Below, one piece after another: positions 50,117-59,048 of a DNA stretch of 64,000 bases. Below the pieces are notes generated by a model. The model was not told where the DNA came from, searched no databases, and saw only the letters and a program-made list of their open reading frames with translations. How positions within the stretch are numbered: the first letter of the stretch is position 1; each line of letters opens with the position of its first letter. Both the position numbers and the translations under genes were made by a program. The DNA is from Bhargavaea ullalensis (GTDB taxonomy: Bacteria; Bacillota; Bacilli; Bacillales_A; Planococcaceae): assembly GCF_040545425.1 (NCBI RefSeq), contig NZ_JBEPLW010000002.1, one strand, 5' to 3'.

Positions 50117-51280
50117 ATGCATGTGCATATTGTGCAGAAGGGGGACACCCTCTGGAAAATTTCCAGACAGTACGGGGTGCCCTTTGAAGAAGTGAAACGG
50201 CTGAACGCCCATCTGGCGAATCCCGACTACATTGTTCCCGGGATGAAGATTTTCCTGCCGGATCACGTGAAAAAAGGCAAGGGCGAGAAGCCGATGGAAC
50301 ACCCGTACAAGGACGGCAAGCCGAAAAAACCGACGCGGGTTCCGCCGGCTTCAGAGTCTTCGGGTCTGAAACCGGTTCCGCCGCCTCCGGCCAAGCATCC
50401 GGCTCCTCCGAAAAAAGAAACGAAGCCGGCACCGCCGCCGGCCATGAAACCGCCGGTCCCGCCGAAGCTGCCGGAAATGCCGGCCGTGCCGCCGGCTGCG
50501 GAAAAGCCATTGCCGCCGCCACCGCCGCCTGCACCGCCTGCCCCGCCACCGGCACCGCCTGCTCCGCCGGCGCCTCCTGTCCAGGAATGTCCGACAGAAT
50601 CGCCTGAAAAGCCAATGCCAATGCCGATGCCGCAGCAGCCGTGCGCGTGCTCCATGATGCCGGTCATGCCGATGAACTGCTGCTGGATGCCGGTCTGGGA
50701 CATGGAATGCCAGCCGGGCCACTGGAACATGGCGATGCCGTACATGCAGATGCCGATGCAGCAGATGCCGATTCAGCAAATGCCGCAATACCCGATGTAT
50801 GATTATCCGGCCCAGCAGATGCCGCAATATCCGGTGCAGCCGATGCCGGCCTATCCGGAATCACCTGAGCAAACGCCTCCTGCCGCACCGCCGTCCGCGC
50901 CGCCGATTGCCGGCCAGGGACAGAGGATGGAGTCTTCGTCGTTCCCGGGTTCGCCGTATCCAAAAACCGGATGGACGATCATGGAGTCCACTTCCTGCGA
51001 ATCGTCGCTGATGCACTATCCTGAACGCCTGGCGGGCGCCGGCGAGATGCCGATGCAACACGGGCCGGCCGAATCAACCTGCGGATGCGGCGGGGACCAG
51101 GTTCAGGTGCCGCACGCCGTACAGTCTGCCGCCTGGCCGTACTGGCCGTCCGCCTATCCGTCAATGGGCGCCCATCCTTACAGCGGAGGATGGCCTGCAT
51201 GCCACGGATGCGGGATGCCTTACCAGCATGGCTGGAATGCATGCCACATGTGCGGCACGCCGTATCACGGAGGCTACTGA
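50117..51280 (+). CDS. safA: SafA-like LysM spore coat assembly protein
   Basis: 387 aa from ATG 50117 (AAGGGGG 7 bases upstream). The N-terminal LysM domain (MHVHIVQKGDTLWKISRQYG to about residue 50) binds peptidoglycan, and is followed by a Lys/Pro linker. Residues about 75-165 are Pro-rich with long proline runs. The C-terminal half is Met/Pro/Gln/Tyr-rich with repeated MPMQQMP and MPQYP patterns and scattered cysteines (CACSMM, NCCWMP, CGCGG, CHGCG, CHMCG). In B. subtilis SafA starts inner-coat assembly. Low-complexity tails make family matching rest mainly on LysM and position. Confidence 0.75.
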   Translation: MHVHIVQKGDTLWKISRQYGVPFEEVKRLNAHLANPDYIVPGMKIFLPDHVKKGKGEKPMEHPYKDGKPKKPTRVPPASESSGLKPVPPPPAKHPAPPKKETKPAPPPAMKPPVPPKLPEMPAVPPAAEKPLPPPPPPAPPAPPPAPPAPPAPPVQECPTESPEKPMPMPMPQQPCACSMMPVMPMNCCWMPVWDMECQPGHWNMAMPYMQMPMQQMPIQQMPQYPMYDYPAQQMPQYPVQPMPAYPESPEQTPPAAPPSAPPIAGQGQRMESSSFPGSPYPKTGWTIMESTSCESSLMHYPERLAGAGEMPMQHGPAESTCGCGGDQVQVPHAVQSAAWPYWPSAYPSMGAHPYSGGWPACHGCGMPYQHGWNACHMCGTPYHGGY

Positions 51281-51286
51281 CCGGCC

Positions 51287-52156
51287 ATGGCCGCCGGCGG
51301 AAACTTCAGACAGATCAAGCCGAATGTATGGAAATGGGATGTCGCGGGGAAAGGATACTCACTGAAGAAATACGATTCATATGAAGTGGCAGCGAAAGTC
51401 CGCCGCATCCACAAAGAACTGGAGAAGATCGGATTTGCCCATGCACTCCCGGTGATCGGGGCGGCGGACGAACGGACGGTCATCCAGCCCTGGCTGGAAG
51501 GGGCGCGGCCTGCGGATTACGCAACGAGAAGCGGGAGGGGGCGCACGCTGGCGGTCCTGAAAGCCCTCCATGCCACGTCCGCCGTATTTGACTGGACCTC
51601 GGTCCCGGGAATGAGATCCTACCCGCTCATCGCCAAATGGGAAGACCGGCTCGAGCGGTTCCGGAGCAGAAGGAAGGAACTCGAACCGTATATCGGCAGC
51701 CAGGCATTCGAGACGACGGTATTCCATGCGGAAGAGGCGCTCAAAGCCATCCGCAAATCCTATGATCCCGATGAAGGGTGCACGCTTTTGCACGGCGATG
51801 TCGTCCACCACAACTTCCTGAAAGGGAACGACGGCCGCTTTGTCCTCATCGATTTCGATCTTGCCTGCACCGGACCGCCGGGAACGGAAACCGCCCTCTG
51901 GATCCACCGTGTGCTGCCGCATGTCGGCTACGACTTCGACTACCTGGCGGGGGAACACCCGTCGCTCGCCCGGCTTTCCAGATCATCGCTTGACCTGATC
52001 CTGTATCCGAACGAAATCCTCCGGGAATGGCTGTACCTTCTGTCGCTGGAAGAAGAGAAGCGGACCGTGCTTGCCGGACGGCTCGTCCGCTACACGGAAA
52101 AAGCCTTGTCCCGTTGGATCCCCCTCTGCTATCAGGTGACGCAGTCGGGGAAGTAA
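51287..52156 (+). CDS. CotS/YutH-like kinase-fold protein (APH family)
   Basis: 289 aa. Aminoglycoside-phosphotransferase-like fold: LLHGDVVHHNFL near residue 166 (catalytic loop HGDxxHxN) and FVLIDFDLA near 185 (metal-binding D). N-terminal lobe strands include GYSLKKYDSYEVAAKV. Relatives CotS, YsxE and YutH are spore coat proteins; adjacency to the safA-like gene fits. It could be active on a small substrate, but none is indicated. Confidence 0.72.
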   Translation: MAAGGNFRQIKPNVWKWDVAGKGYSLKKYDSYEVAAKVRRIHKELEKIGFAHALPVIGAADERTVIQPWLEGARPADYATRSGRGRTLAVLKALHATSAVFDWTSVPGMRSYPLIAKWEDRLERFRSRRKELEPYIGSQAFETTVFHAEEALKAIRKSYDPDEGCTLLHGDVVHHNFLKGNDGRFVLIDFDLACTGPPGTETALWIHRVLPHVGYDFDYLAGEHPSLARLSRSSLDLILYPNEILREWLYLLSLEEEKRTVLAGRLVRYTEKALSRWIPLCYQVTQSGK

Positions 52157-52171
52157 GACAACAGAATGCAT

Positions 52172-52211
52172 CGGCACGGAGAGGCCCGGGGCCCGCTCCG
52201 TGCCGTTTTTT
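52172..52211 (+). terminator. Terminator after the CotS/YutH-like gene
   Basis: CGGCACGGAG (52172-52181) pairs perfectly with CTCCGTGCCG (52196-52205), then TTTTTT. Confidence 0.9.
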
Positions 52212-52268
52212 ATTGCCCCGTCGGAAGGTGTGCGCATGCCTGCCGGGGTGCGGAAAGGGGAACAGATA

Positions 52269-52277
52269 TGCTATAAT
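52269..52277 (+). promoter_or_regulatory. ruvAB extended -10 promoter
   Basis: TGcTATAAT with the hexamer at 52272-52277, 28 bases before ruvA; no clear -35. No LexA-type site is evident. Confidence 0.55.
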
Positions 52278-52305
52278 CAACAGGATGTGACAGGGGGAGA
52301 ACGGA

Positions 52306-52911
52306 TTGTACGATTACATAAAAGGGCAGATCACGAGAGTGACGCCCGAGTACATCACGGTGGAGCAGGGCGGGATCGGCTACCAGATCATGACGCCGAA
52401 TCCGTATGCGTTCCATTCGGGCAGCGAAGAGCAGCAGATCTTCACGCACCTCCACGTGCGGGAGGACATCATGCAGCTGCTCGGCTTCCGGACGGCGGAA
52501 GACCGGGAGCTGTTCCGGAAGCTCATCACCGTGACCGGCGTCGGGCCGAAGGGGGCACTCGCCATCCTGGCCGGCGGCATGACCGCACAGGTCGTCGCGG
52601 CGATCGAGTCCGAGGACGAGAAGTTCCTCGTCAAGTTCCCGGGTGTCGGAAAGAAGACCGCCCGGCAGATCATCCTGGATCTGAAGGGCAAACTCGAAGG
52701 CGTTGCGGAAGGCCCGTCGTTGTTCAATCCGGAAGAGACCGTGCCGCAGTCCGGATCCAACCATGAACTGGAAGAAGCGCTGCTGGCACTGGCCGCACTC
52801 GGCTACTCCGAACGGGAACTGGCCAAGATCCGCACTCGCCTTGAGGAAGAGGAGCATGACACGGAAGGCTATATGAAGAGGGCGCTCGCGCTGCTGCTGA
52901 AGCAGGGGTGA
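52306..52911 (+). CDS. ruvA: Holliday junction branch migration protein RuvA
   Basis: 201 aa from TTG 52306 (GGGGGAG upstream). OB-fold MYDYIKGQITRVTPEYITVE, helix-hairpin-helix motifs (LITVTGVGPKGALAIL and FPGVGKKTARQIILDLKGKL), and the C-terminal domain III (ALAALGYSERELAKI) that contacts RuvB. Confidence 0.97.
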   Translation: MYDYIKGQITRVTPEYITVEQGGIGYQIMTPNPYAFHSGSEEQQIFTHLHVREDIMQLLGFRTAEDRELFRKLITVTGVGPKGALAILAGGMTAQVVAAIESEDEKFLVKFPGVGKKTARQIILDLKGKLEGVAEGPSLFNPEETVPQSGSNHELEEALLALAALGYSERELAKIRTRLEEEEHDTEGYMKRALALLLKQG

Positions 52912-52984
52912 ATCCGCCCGGCTGTTGAATGGAACCCCGGCTGTCCGGGGATGAATGAAGAACCGGAAAACAGGAGGTGCCGGC

Positions 52985-53998
52985 ATGGAAGGACGCGTCA
53001 TATCAGGGGAAGCCTCGTCGTTTGATGAACGGTTCGAGCAGTCGCTGAGGCCTCAGCTGCTCGGCCAGTACATCGGCCAGGACCGGGTCAAGCACAATCT
53101 CGGCATCTTCATTGAAGCGGCGAAGGGACGGGAAGAATGTCTTGACCATGTGCTGCTGTACGGTCCGCCGGGTCTTGGGAAGACGACGCTCGCCTCGGTC
53201 ATCGCGAACGAGATGGGCGTCAATTTCCGGACGACGAGCGGCCCGGCGATCGAGCGGCCGGGTGACCTGGCGGCGATCGTGTCTTCGCTAGAGCCGGGTG
53301 ATGTGCTGTTCATCGACGAGATCCACCGGCTCAGCCGGGCGATCGAGGAAGTCCTCTATCCCGCGATGGAGGATTTTTCGCTCGACATCGTCGTCGGCAA
53401 AGGCCCGGAGGCGCGCTCGATCCGGCTCGACCTGCCGCCGTTCACGCTCATCGGCGCCACGACGCGCGCCGGTTCGCTGTCGGCGCCGCTGCGGGACCGG
53501 TTCGGCGTGCCGCTCCGGCTTGACTATTATGACCGCAGGGCGCTTGCCGAGATTGTCGTCAGAAGCGCGGACATTTTCGGCGCGCCGATCGACCGGGACG
53601 CGGCGGAAGAGCTTGCGATGCGTTCAAGAGGCACGCCAAGGATCGCCAACCGGCTGCTCAAGCGCGTACGAGATTACGCACAGGTGCGCGGAACCGGCGA
53701 CATTACGTTGCCGATTGCACAGGAAGCGCTCGAAATGCTCCAGGTCGACTCTCACGGCCTTGACAGCATCGACCACAAGCTTCTCACGTCGATGATCGAA
53801 CGCTTCCGCGGCGGCCCGGTCGGCCTGGATACGATTGCCGCCAGCATCGGCGAAGAATCGGCCACGATCGAAGACGTGTACGAACCTTACCTGCTGCAGA
53901 TCGGTTTTCTGCAGCGGACGCCGCGCGGGCGTGTGGCCACGTCCGCCGCATACGAACACTTCGGCATCGAAGAGCCAGAAGACGGAAGAAGGAATTAA
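52985..53998 (+). CDS. ruvB: Holliday junction helicase motor RuvB
   Basis: 337 aa from ATG 52985 (AGGAGGTG upstream; ATG 52955 would add a foreign 10 residues). Walker A GPPGLGKTT near residue 60, Walker B LFIDEIHRL near 110, sensor 1 LIGATTRAGSLSAPLRDRFG, arginine finger region, and a C-terminal winged helix (PYLLQIGFLQRTPRGRVAT). Drives branch migration with RuvA. Confidence 0.98.
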   Translation: MEGRVISGEASSFDERFEQSLRPQLLGQYIGQDRVKHNLGIFIEAAKGREECLDHVLLYGPPGLGKTTLASVIANEMGVNFRTTSGPAIERPGDLAAIVSSLEPGDVLFIDEIHRLSRAIEEVLYPAMEDFSLDIVVGKGPEARSIRLDLPPFTLIGATTRAGSLSAPLRDRFGVPLRLDYYDRRALAEIVVRSADIFGAPIDRDAAEELAMRSRGTPRIANRLLKRVRDYAQVRGTGDITLPIAQEALEMLQVDSHGLDSIDHKLLTSMIERFRGGPVGLDTIAASIGEESATIEDVYEPYLLQIGFLQRTPRGRVATSAAYEHFGIEEPEDGRRN

Positions 53999-54000
53999 AA

Positions 54001-55056
54001 ATGAACATCGAAGATTTCGATTTTGACCTGCCGGAAGAACTGATCGCCCAGACCCCATTGAAGGACCGGACCGGCTCACGACTGATGGTCGTCGACCGCG
54101 AAACCGGGGAAGTGGAGGACCGTCAGTTCCCCGACATACTTGATTACCTGGAAGCGGGCGACTGTCTCGTCCTGAACGATACGAAAGTGCTGCCCGCCCG
54201 CCTGCTCGGGACAAAGGAGGAAACGGGCGCGACGATCGAAGTGCTCCTCCTCACCGACAAAGGTGATGATGAGTGGGAAACCCTCGCCAAGCCGGCGAAG
54301 CGGGTGAAGCCCGGCACGGTCGTCACGTTCGGCGACGGCCTGCTGAAGGCAGTCTGCACGGGCGTTTCCGATCACGGGGGCCGGACGTTCAAATTCCAGT
54401 ACGACGGCATTTTCTACGAAGTGCTTGACCGGCTCGGCGAGATGCCGCTGCCTCCGTACATCCATGAAAAACTCGACGATCAGGACCGCTACCAGACCGT
54501 CTTCGCGAAAGAACGGGGATCCGCCGCTGCGCCGACCGCCGGCCTTCACTTCACCGAGGAGCTGTTGGACCGGATCCGTGAGAAGGGTGTGGAGATCGTG
54601 TTCATCACGCTGCACGTCGGTCTCGGCACATTCCGCCCGGTGAGCGTCGACTCAATCGAGGAGCATGAAATGCACTCCGAGTATTACAGTGTTTCGGAAG
54701 ATGCCGCGTCGTCGATCCGCCGGGTGAAGGCGGCCGGCGGCAAAGTCATCGCGGTCGGCACGACATCGACCCGGACACTCGAGACGATCGCCTCCGAACA
54801 CGGCGGGGAAATCGTCGCGTCGGGCGGATGGACGTCGATCTTCATTTATCCCGGCTACCCATACAAAGCGATCGACGGCCTGATCACGAACTTCCACTTG
54901 CCGAAGTCGACGCTCATCATGCTCGTCTCCGCGCTCGCCGACCGTGAAGCGATTTTGAGCGCCTACCGGCATGCCGTGGACGAGCGGTACCGATTTTTCA
55001 GTTTCGGCGATGCGATGTTCATCAAGCCGACAAACAGGAAAGGAAGAACCGAATGA
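54001..55056 (+). CDS. queA: S-adenosylmethionine:tRNA ribosyltransferase-isomerase QueA
   Basis: 351 aa. Adds the epoxycyclopentane ring to queuosine precursor in tRNA. DFDFDLPEELIAQTPLKDR at the start, LVLNDTKVLPARLLG, and APTAGLHFTEELL near residue 180 are family signatures. Starts 2 bases after ruvB and overlaps tgt by 4. Confidence 0.98.
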   Translation: MNIEDFDFDLPEELIAQTPLKDRTGSRLMVVDRETGEVEDRQFPDILDYLEAGDCLVLNDTKVLPARLLGTKEETGATIEVLLLTDKGDDEWETLAKPAKRVKPGTVVTFGDGLLKAVCTGVSDHGGRTFKFQYDGIFYEVLDRLGEMPLPPYIHEKLDDQDRYQTVFAKERGSAAAPTAGLHFTEELLDRIREKGVEIVFITLHVGLGTFRPVSVDSIEEHEMHSEYYSVSEDAASSIRRVKAAGGKVIAVGTTSTRTLETIASEHGGEIVASGGWTSIFIYPGYPYKAIDGLITNFHLPKSTLIMLVSALADREAILSAYRHAVDERYRFFSFGDAMFIKPTNRKGRTE

Positions 55057-56195
55057 CTCCAGCAGTCACGTACGAACTGATCAAGAAAGACAAGCAGACC
55101 GGCGCGCGCCTCGGCATCGTCCACACGCCGCACGGCTCATTTGAAACACCGGCGTTCATGCCGGTCGGCACGCAGGCGACCGTGAAGACGATGTCGCCTG
55201 AAGAACTCAAGGAAATCGGATCGGGCATCATCCTGAGCAACACGTATCATCTTTGGCTGCGGCCCGGCCATGACATCATCAAGGAAGCGGGCGGCCTTCA
55301 CCGGTTCATGAACTGGGACCGGCCGATTCTCACCGATTCCGGCGGCTTCCAGGTGTTTTCGCTGAGTGACATGCGAAAAATCGAAGAAGAAGGCGTTCAT
55401 TTCCGGCACCACCTCGACGGCAGCAAGCTGTTCCTGAGCCCCGAGAAGTCGATGGAGATCCAGAACGCTCTCGGCTCCGACATCATGATGGCGTTTGACG
55501 AGTGCCCGCCTTATCCGGCGTCGCATGATTATATGAAGGCGAGCGTCGAGCGCACATCGCGCTGGGCGGAGCGCTGTCTGGCGGCCCATGACCGGCCGCA
55601 GGACCAGGCGCTGTTCGGCATCGTGCAGGGCGGCGAATTCGAGGAGCTGCGCAAACAAAGCGCGGCCGATCTCGTGTCGCTCGATTTTCCGGGCTATGCC
55701 ATCGGCGGCCTGTCCGTCGGCGAGCCGAAGGACGTCATGAATGAAGTGCTCGGCTTCACGACGCCGCTCCTTCCGGAAAACAAGCCGCGCTACCTGATGG
55801 GCGTCGGTTCGCCGGATGCGCTCATCGACGGATCGATCCGCGGGGTCGACATGTTCGACTGCGTCCTGCCGACCCGCATTGCGCGAAACGGCACGCTCAT
55901 GACAAGCCAAGGTCGGCTCGTCGTGCGCAACGCGAAATTCGCCCGCGACTTCGGCCCGCTCGATCCGAACTGCGACTGCCACGTCTGCAAAAACTACAGC
56001 CGCGCCTATATCCGCCACCTCATCAAGGCGGAAGAATCGTTCGGTATCCGGCTCACTTCTTACCATAACCTGTATTTCCTGCTTCATCTGATGGAACAGG
56101 TCCGCCAGGCGATCCGCGAAGATCGCCTCGGAGACTTCAGGGAAGAATTTTTTGAGCAGTATGGCTATAACAAACCGAATGCAAAAAACTTCTGA
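55053..56195 (+). CDS. tgt: Queuine tRNA-guanosine transglycosylase
   Basis: 380 aa TIM-barrel enzyme exchanging guanine for preQ1 at the wobble base. ILTDSGGFQVFSL near residue 90 carries the general acid/base Asp; IGGLSVGEPKDVM; the nucleophile Asp is in MFDCVLPTRIARNG; the zinc site is CDCHVC with a downstream His. Confidence 0.98.
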   Translation: MTPAVTYELIKKDKQTGARLGIVHTPHGSFETPAFMPVGTQATVKTMSPEELKEIGSGIILSNTYHLWLRPGHDIIKEAGGLHRFMNWDRPILTDSGGFQVFSLSDMRKIEEEGVHFRHHLDGSKLFLSPEKSMEIQNALGSDIMMAFDECPPYPASHDYMKASVERTSRWAERCLAAHDRPQDQALFGIVQGGEFEELRKQSAADLVSLDFPGYAIGGLSVGEPKDVMNEVLGFTTPLLPENKPRYLMGVGSPDALIDGSIRGVDMFDCVLPTRIARNGTLMTSQGRLVVRNAKFARDFGPLDPNCDCHVCKNYSRAYIRHLIKAEESFGIRLTSYHNLYFLLHLMEQVRQAIREDRLGDFREEFFEQYGYNKPNAKNF

Positions 56196-56235
56196 ACCCT
56201 GTATACTGAAACCATGCAAGAAAGGGGGAGAATGA

Positions 56236-56508
56236 ATGGAAACATTAGTAGCTCTTGCACCGCTCATCCTCATGTTCGCCGTCATGTGGTTCTTCTTGAT
56301 CCGCCCGGCGCAGAAGCGGCAGAAAACAACACAAAAAATGCAATCTGAATTGAAACGCGGCGACGAAGTCGTGACCATCGGCGGCCTTCACGGCACGATC
56401 GATGCCGTCGACGACTCGACCGTTTTCCTGAAATGCTCGGACGGCTCCCGTCTCCAATTTGAACGCGCGGCAGTCGGCCGCGTCGTCAACCAGGGACCCG
56501 GCGCTTAA
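56236..56508 (+). CDS. yajC: Sec translocon accessory protein YajC
   Basis: 90 aa. One membrane helix (VALAPLILMFAVMWFFLI) then RPAQKRQKTTQKMQ and the conserved GDEVVTIGGLHGTIDAVDD domain. Works with SecDF, encoded nearby at 59517. A G-rich AAGGGGGAG site precedes the ATG. Confidence 0.95.
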   Translation: METLVALAPLILMFAVMWFFLIRPAQKRQKTTQKMQSELKRGDEVVTIGGLHGTIDAVDDSTVFLKCSDGSRLQFERAAVGRVVNQGPGA

Positions 56509-56523
56509 GAGAGAAAAATGAGG

Positions 56524-56571
56524 AAAGCTGCACAGCCAGGCGGACTTCCCGCCGCGGCCGTGCAGCTTTTT
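56524..56571 (+). terminator. yajC terminator
   Basis: AAAGCTGCAC (56524-56533) pairs with GTGCAGCTTT (56560-56569), plus an inner GGCGG/CCGCC arm, then TT. Confidence 0.85.
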
Positions 56572-56596
56572 GATTGCTTGCAAAGGGGGATTGCGG

Positions 56597-56701
56597 CTTA
56601 GAGACCGATTCAGCTTGCTAAGAGACCGATTCGCTTCTCTAAGAGACCGATTCCCGCTTTTAAGAGTCCGATTCCTGCCGCTAAGAGTCCGGTTCCTCTA
56701 A
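56597..56701 (+). repeat. Array E: five 21-bp degenerate tandem repeats
   Basis: Units of 21 bp start at 56597, 56618, 56639, 56660 and 56681, sharing CTAAGAGACCGATTC (variants CTTAGAGACCGATTC, TTAAGAGTCCGATTC, CTAAGAGTCCGGTTC). The AGACCGATTC / AGTCCGATTC block is the same as in array B (16395-16478). It lies 26 bases after the yajC terminator stem. Confidence 0.9.
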
Positions 56702-56795
56702 TTCAGCCGGAGTCCCCGACACTCACCCGCACTCCGCCCGACGCATGTTTTGCCGGCGGTTCATCCATACTGTTTGTTGAAAGGCGGTGGCGGGC

Positions 56796-57434
56796 GTGGA
56801 AGATTTAGTGACGGTCATCTGGAGAACGTTTTTCCTGTATGTGCTCATCATCATTGTGCTCCGCCTGATGGGCAAGCGCGAACTTGGTCAGCTCAGCGTC
56901 ATTGATCTGGTGATTTCCGTCATGATCGCGGAGGTGGCGGCGTTTGCGCTGGATGATCCGAAGTCGGATCTGGTGCTCTCCGTCACGCCGATTTTGCTTC
57001 TTCTCATCATTCAAGTGGCGGCTTCCTTCATTTCGCTGAAAAGCAAGAAATTCCGTGATCTCGTGGACGGGGATCCGACGGTGATCATCCGTGGCGGGAC
57101 GATTGACCAGTCGGCCATGAAAAAGCAACGTTACAATCTCGATGATCTCCTTCAGCAGCTGCGGGAACAGCAGGTCGGATCGGTGACGGAAGTGGAATAT
57201 GCCATCCTGGAGCCGTCCGGCAATCTCGCGGTGTTTAAAAAGGACGGCAGTCAGCCGATCCTTCCTCTCATCACGGACGGATTCATCCAGAACTCCCACT
57301 TGTCGCTGATCGGAAAAGACAGAAAGTGGCTCATGGAAGAGCTTCAAAAATCAGGATTCAACAATGCCGACTCCATCTTTTTCTGCACTTACGAAAACGG
57401 CCGCCTTCACATCCAGCAGAAGGACGGCGCGTGA
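56796..57434 (+). CDS. yrbG: DUF421 / YetF-family membrane protein
   Basis: 212 aa from GTG 56796 (AAAGGCGG 8 bases upstream; GTG 56787 is an alternative). Three N-terminal membrane helices (about 5-85) with LRLMGKRELGQLSVIDLVIS, then a small soluble domain with DGDPTVIIRGGTIDQSAMKK and DLLQQLREQQVGSVTEVEYA. Matches yrbG, in the same place in B. subtilis. Function not established; YetF relatives are linked to spore germination membranes. Confidence 0.88.
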   Translation: MEDLVTVIWRTFFLYVLIIIVLRLMGKRELGQLSVIDLVISVMIAEVAAFALDDPKSDLVLSVTPILLLLIIQVAASFISLKSKKFRDLVDGDPTVIIRGGTIDQSAMKKQRYNLDDLLQQLREQQVGSVTEVEYAILEPSGNLAVFKKDGSQPILPLITDGFIQNSHLSLIGKDRKWLMEELQKSGFNNADSIFFCTYENGRLHIQQKDGA

Positions 57435-57445
57435 TCGATCCGCGG

Positions 57446-58957
57446 TCAAAACCGCTTTGCGAGCTTTCGCATCATCCGGATGTCCGACAGCCGGAAATAG
57501 CGGAAGAGGAACAGCAGTGCGATGAGGAATCCGGACGTCACGACGATGTCTCCGAGCATGCCGAACGGGACTTCTTCGATGAGAAGCGGACGGGCGGCGA
57601 CCGTGATGATAAAACTCAGGTATGGAATGACGAACATCGAAAACCCGGCGGACGCCTCCCGTTTTTTGCGCAGTGTCGCGATGTGAAGAAATGATGTGAC
57701 GAGCACGCCGAACCCGATCGCCATGACGGCCCCCGCTTCCTGCAGCCCCGGCCTGGACGCAAGAATGAACATGACGGCCAGCTTCCCGATCCCGCCGTAG
57801 ACGGAGTTCATCATCGCGGCCTTTGCCTCCTGCATCGCCTGGAGGATCGAATGGAGCGGCCCCTGGATATAGTAGAAAAAGAAAATCGGCGCGAGCATGA
57901 GCATGTATTTCTCGCCGTTTGAAATATGGAACAGCTTGACGGCCAGTTCCGCGCCGTGCAGGAAAAACACGGCCGCCGCGATGCTGCCGGTGATTGCCGA
58001 CACCCGCAGCGACAAGTGGATCCGCTCTCTCAGCAGTCGGATGTCGTTGAGCGCGGCCGCCCCGGAAACCGCCGGAACGAGCACGACGGACAGCGCGTTC
58101 GGCACAAACGCGGGGAATAAAAGCAGCGGGATGAGCACCCCGGAAATGACCCCGTACAGCGAAGTGGCGGCCACGACGCCGACCCCGGCCAGTCCGAGCG
58201 CCCAGATGAAGACGATCGGCTCAAGGAACCAGGTGAACGAGCCGAACAGCCGGCTGCCCGATGACGGCAGGGAAACGGACAGCAGCGGACGGAGCGGATA
58301 ATTGCCTTTCGGCGGTGAGGGATTTTTCTTCTTCGCCTGTCCATATTTGATCCAAAGGTAAAGGAGTGTCGCAAGCTCCGCAACGCCCGTGATCGCCATC
58401 GCCCAGCCTGCGGTCATCGCGGGCCGCGAAGGATCGGCGAGGATCGGAAGCAGCCAGCTGATCAAGGCAATGCGGACTGTCTGTTCAAGAATCTGAGACC
58501 AGGCGGTTTCTTCAATCCGGGCGATCCCCTGGAAATAGCCGCGGATCAGCCCGGACGCCGTGGCAATCGGCAGCGCGGCGATGGAAATATAAAGAACGAC
58601 CGAAGTTTCGGGATTGCCGAGAAGCGTGCCGGCGAGCGGCGGGACGAGCAGGATGAACACCGGGATCAGGACGACCGAAGCGGCAACCGACAGGACGGCC
58701 GAAGTCCGCATCACCTGCTGCTGACGGCTCCGCTCGCCGCGTGCATGGAGCTCGGCCACCACTTTCGCGACGCCGATCGGCAGCCCGAGCTGAATCAGGG
58801 CGAGGAAGAAGATGAATGCCGGGTAGGCGGTCATGTAGGTCCCGACCGCTTCTTCTCCGGCGGTCCGCATGAACTGCATCCGGTACACGAACCCGAAGAA
58901 CTTGGACAGGAACACGGCGCCCATCAGGACGAGCGTGCCTCTAAAAAATGACGACAA
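57446..58957 (-). CDS. spoVB: SpoVB-type polysaccharide flippase (MOP superfamily)
   Basis: 503 aa from TTG 58957, with AGAAGGA upstream. About 14 membrane helices; LVLMGAVFLSKFFGFVYRM at the N-terminus and LIQLGLPIGVAKVVAELHARGE are typical of SpoVB/MurJ-like lipid-linked oligosaccharide flippases. SpoVB is needed for spore cortex. Convergent with the yetF-like gene (11-base gap) and divergent from comN. Conserved position supports SpoVB rather than MurJ or YtgP. Confidence 0.88.
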   Translation of the reverse strand: MSSFFRGTLVLMGAVFLSKFFGFVYRMQFMRTAGEEAVGTYMTAYPAFIFFLALIQLGLPIGVAKVVAELHARGERSRQQQVMRTSAVLSVAASVVLIPVFILLVPPLAGTLLGNPETSVVLYISIAALPIATASGLIRGYFQGIARIEETAWSQILEQTVRIALISWLLPILADPSRPAMTAGWAMAITGVAELATLLYLWIKYGQAKKKNPSPPKGNYPLRPLLSVSLPSSGSRLFGSFTWFLEPIVFIWALGLAGVGVVAATSLYGVISGVLIPLLLFPAFVPNALSVVLVPAVSGAAALNDIRLLRERIHLSLRVSAITGSIAAAVFFLHGAELAVKLFHISNGEKYMLMLAPIFFFYYIQGPLHSILQAMQEAKAAMMNSVYGGIGKLAVMFILASRPGLQEAGAVMAIGFGVLVTSFLHIATLRKKREASAGFSMFVIPYLSFIITVAARPLLIEEVPFGMLGDIVVTSGFLIALLFLFRYFRLSDIRMMRKLAKRF

Positions 58958-59048
58958 CTGTTCACATCCTTCTCATGTTGGCCGAAATCCTTTACAATAT
59001 GCGTATGCGGGCGAACAGGCCCGTACGACATGGAAAGGCGGGGAAGGA

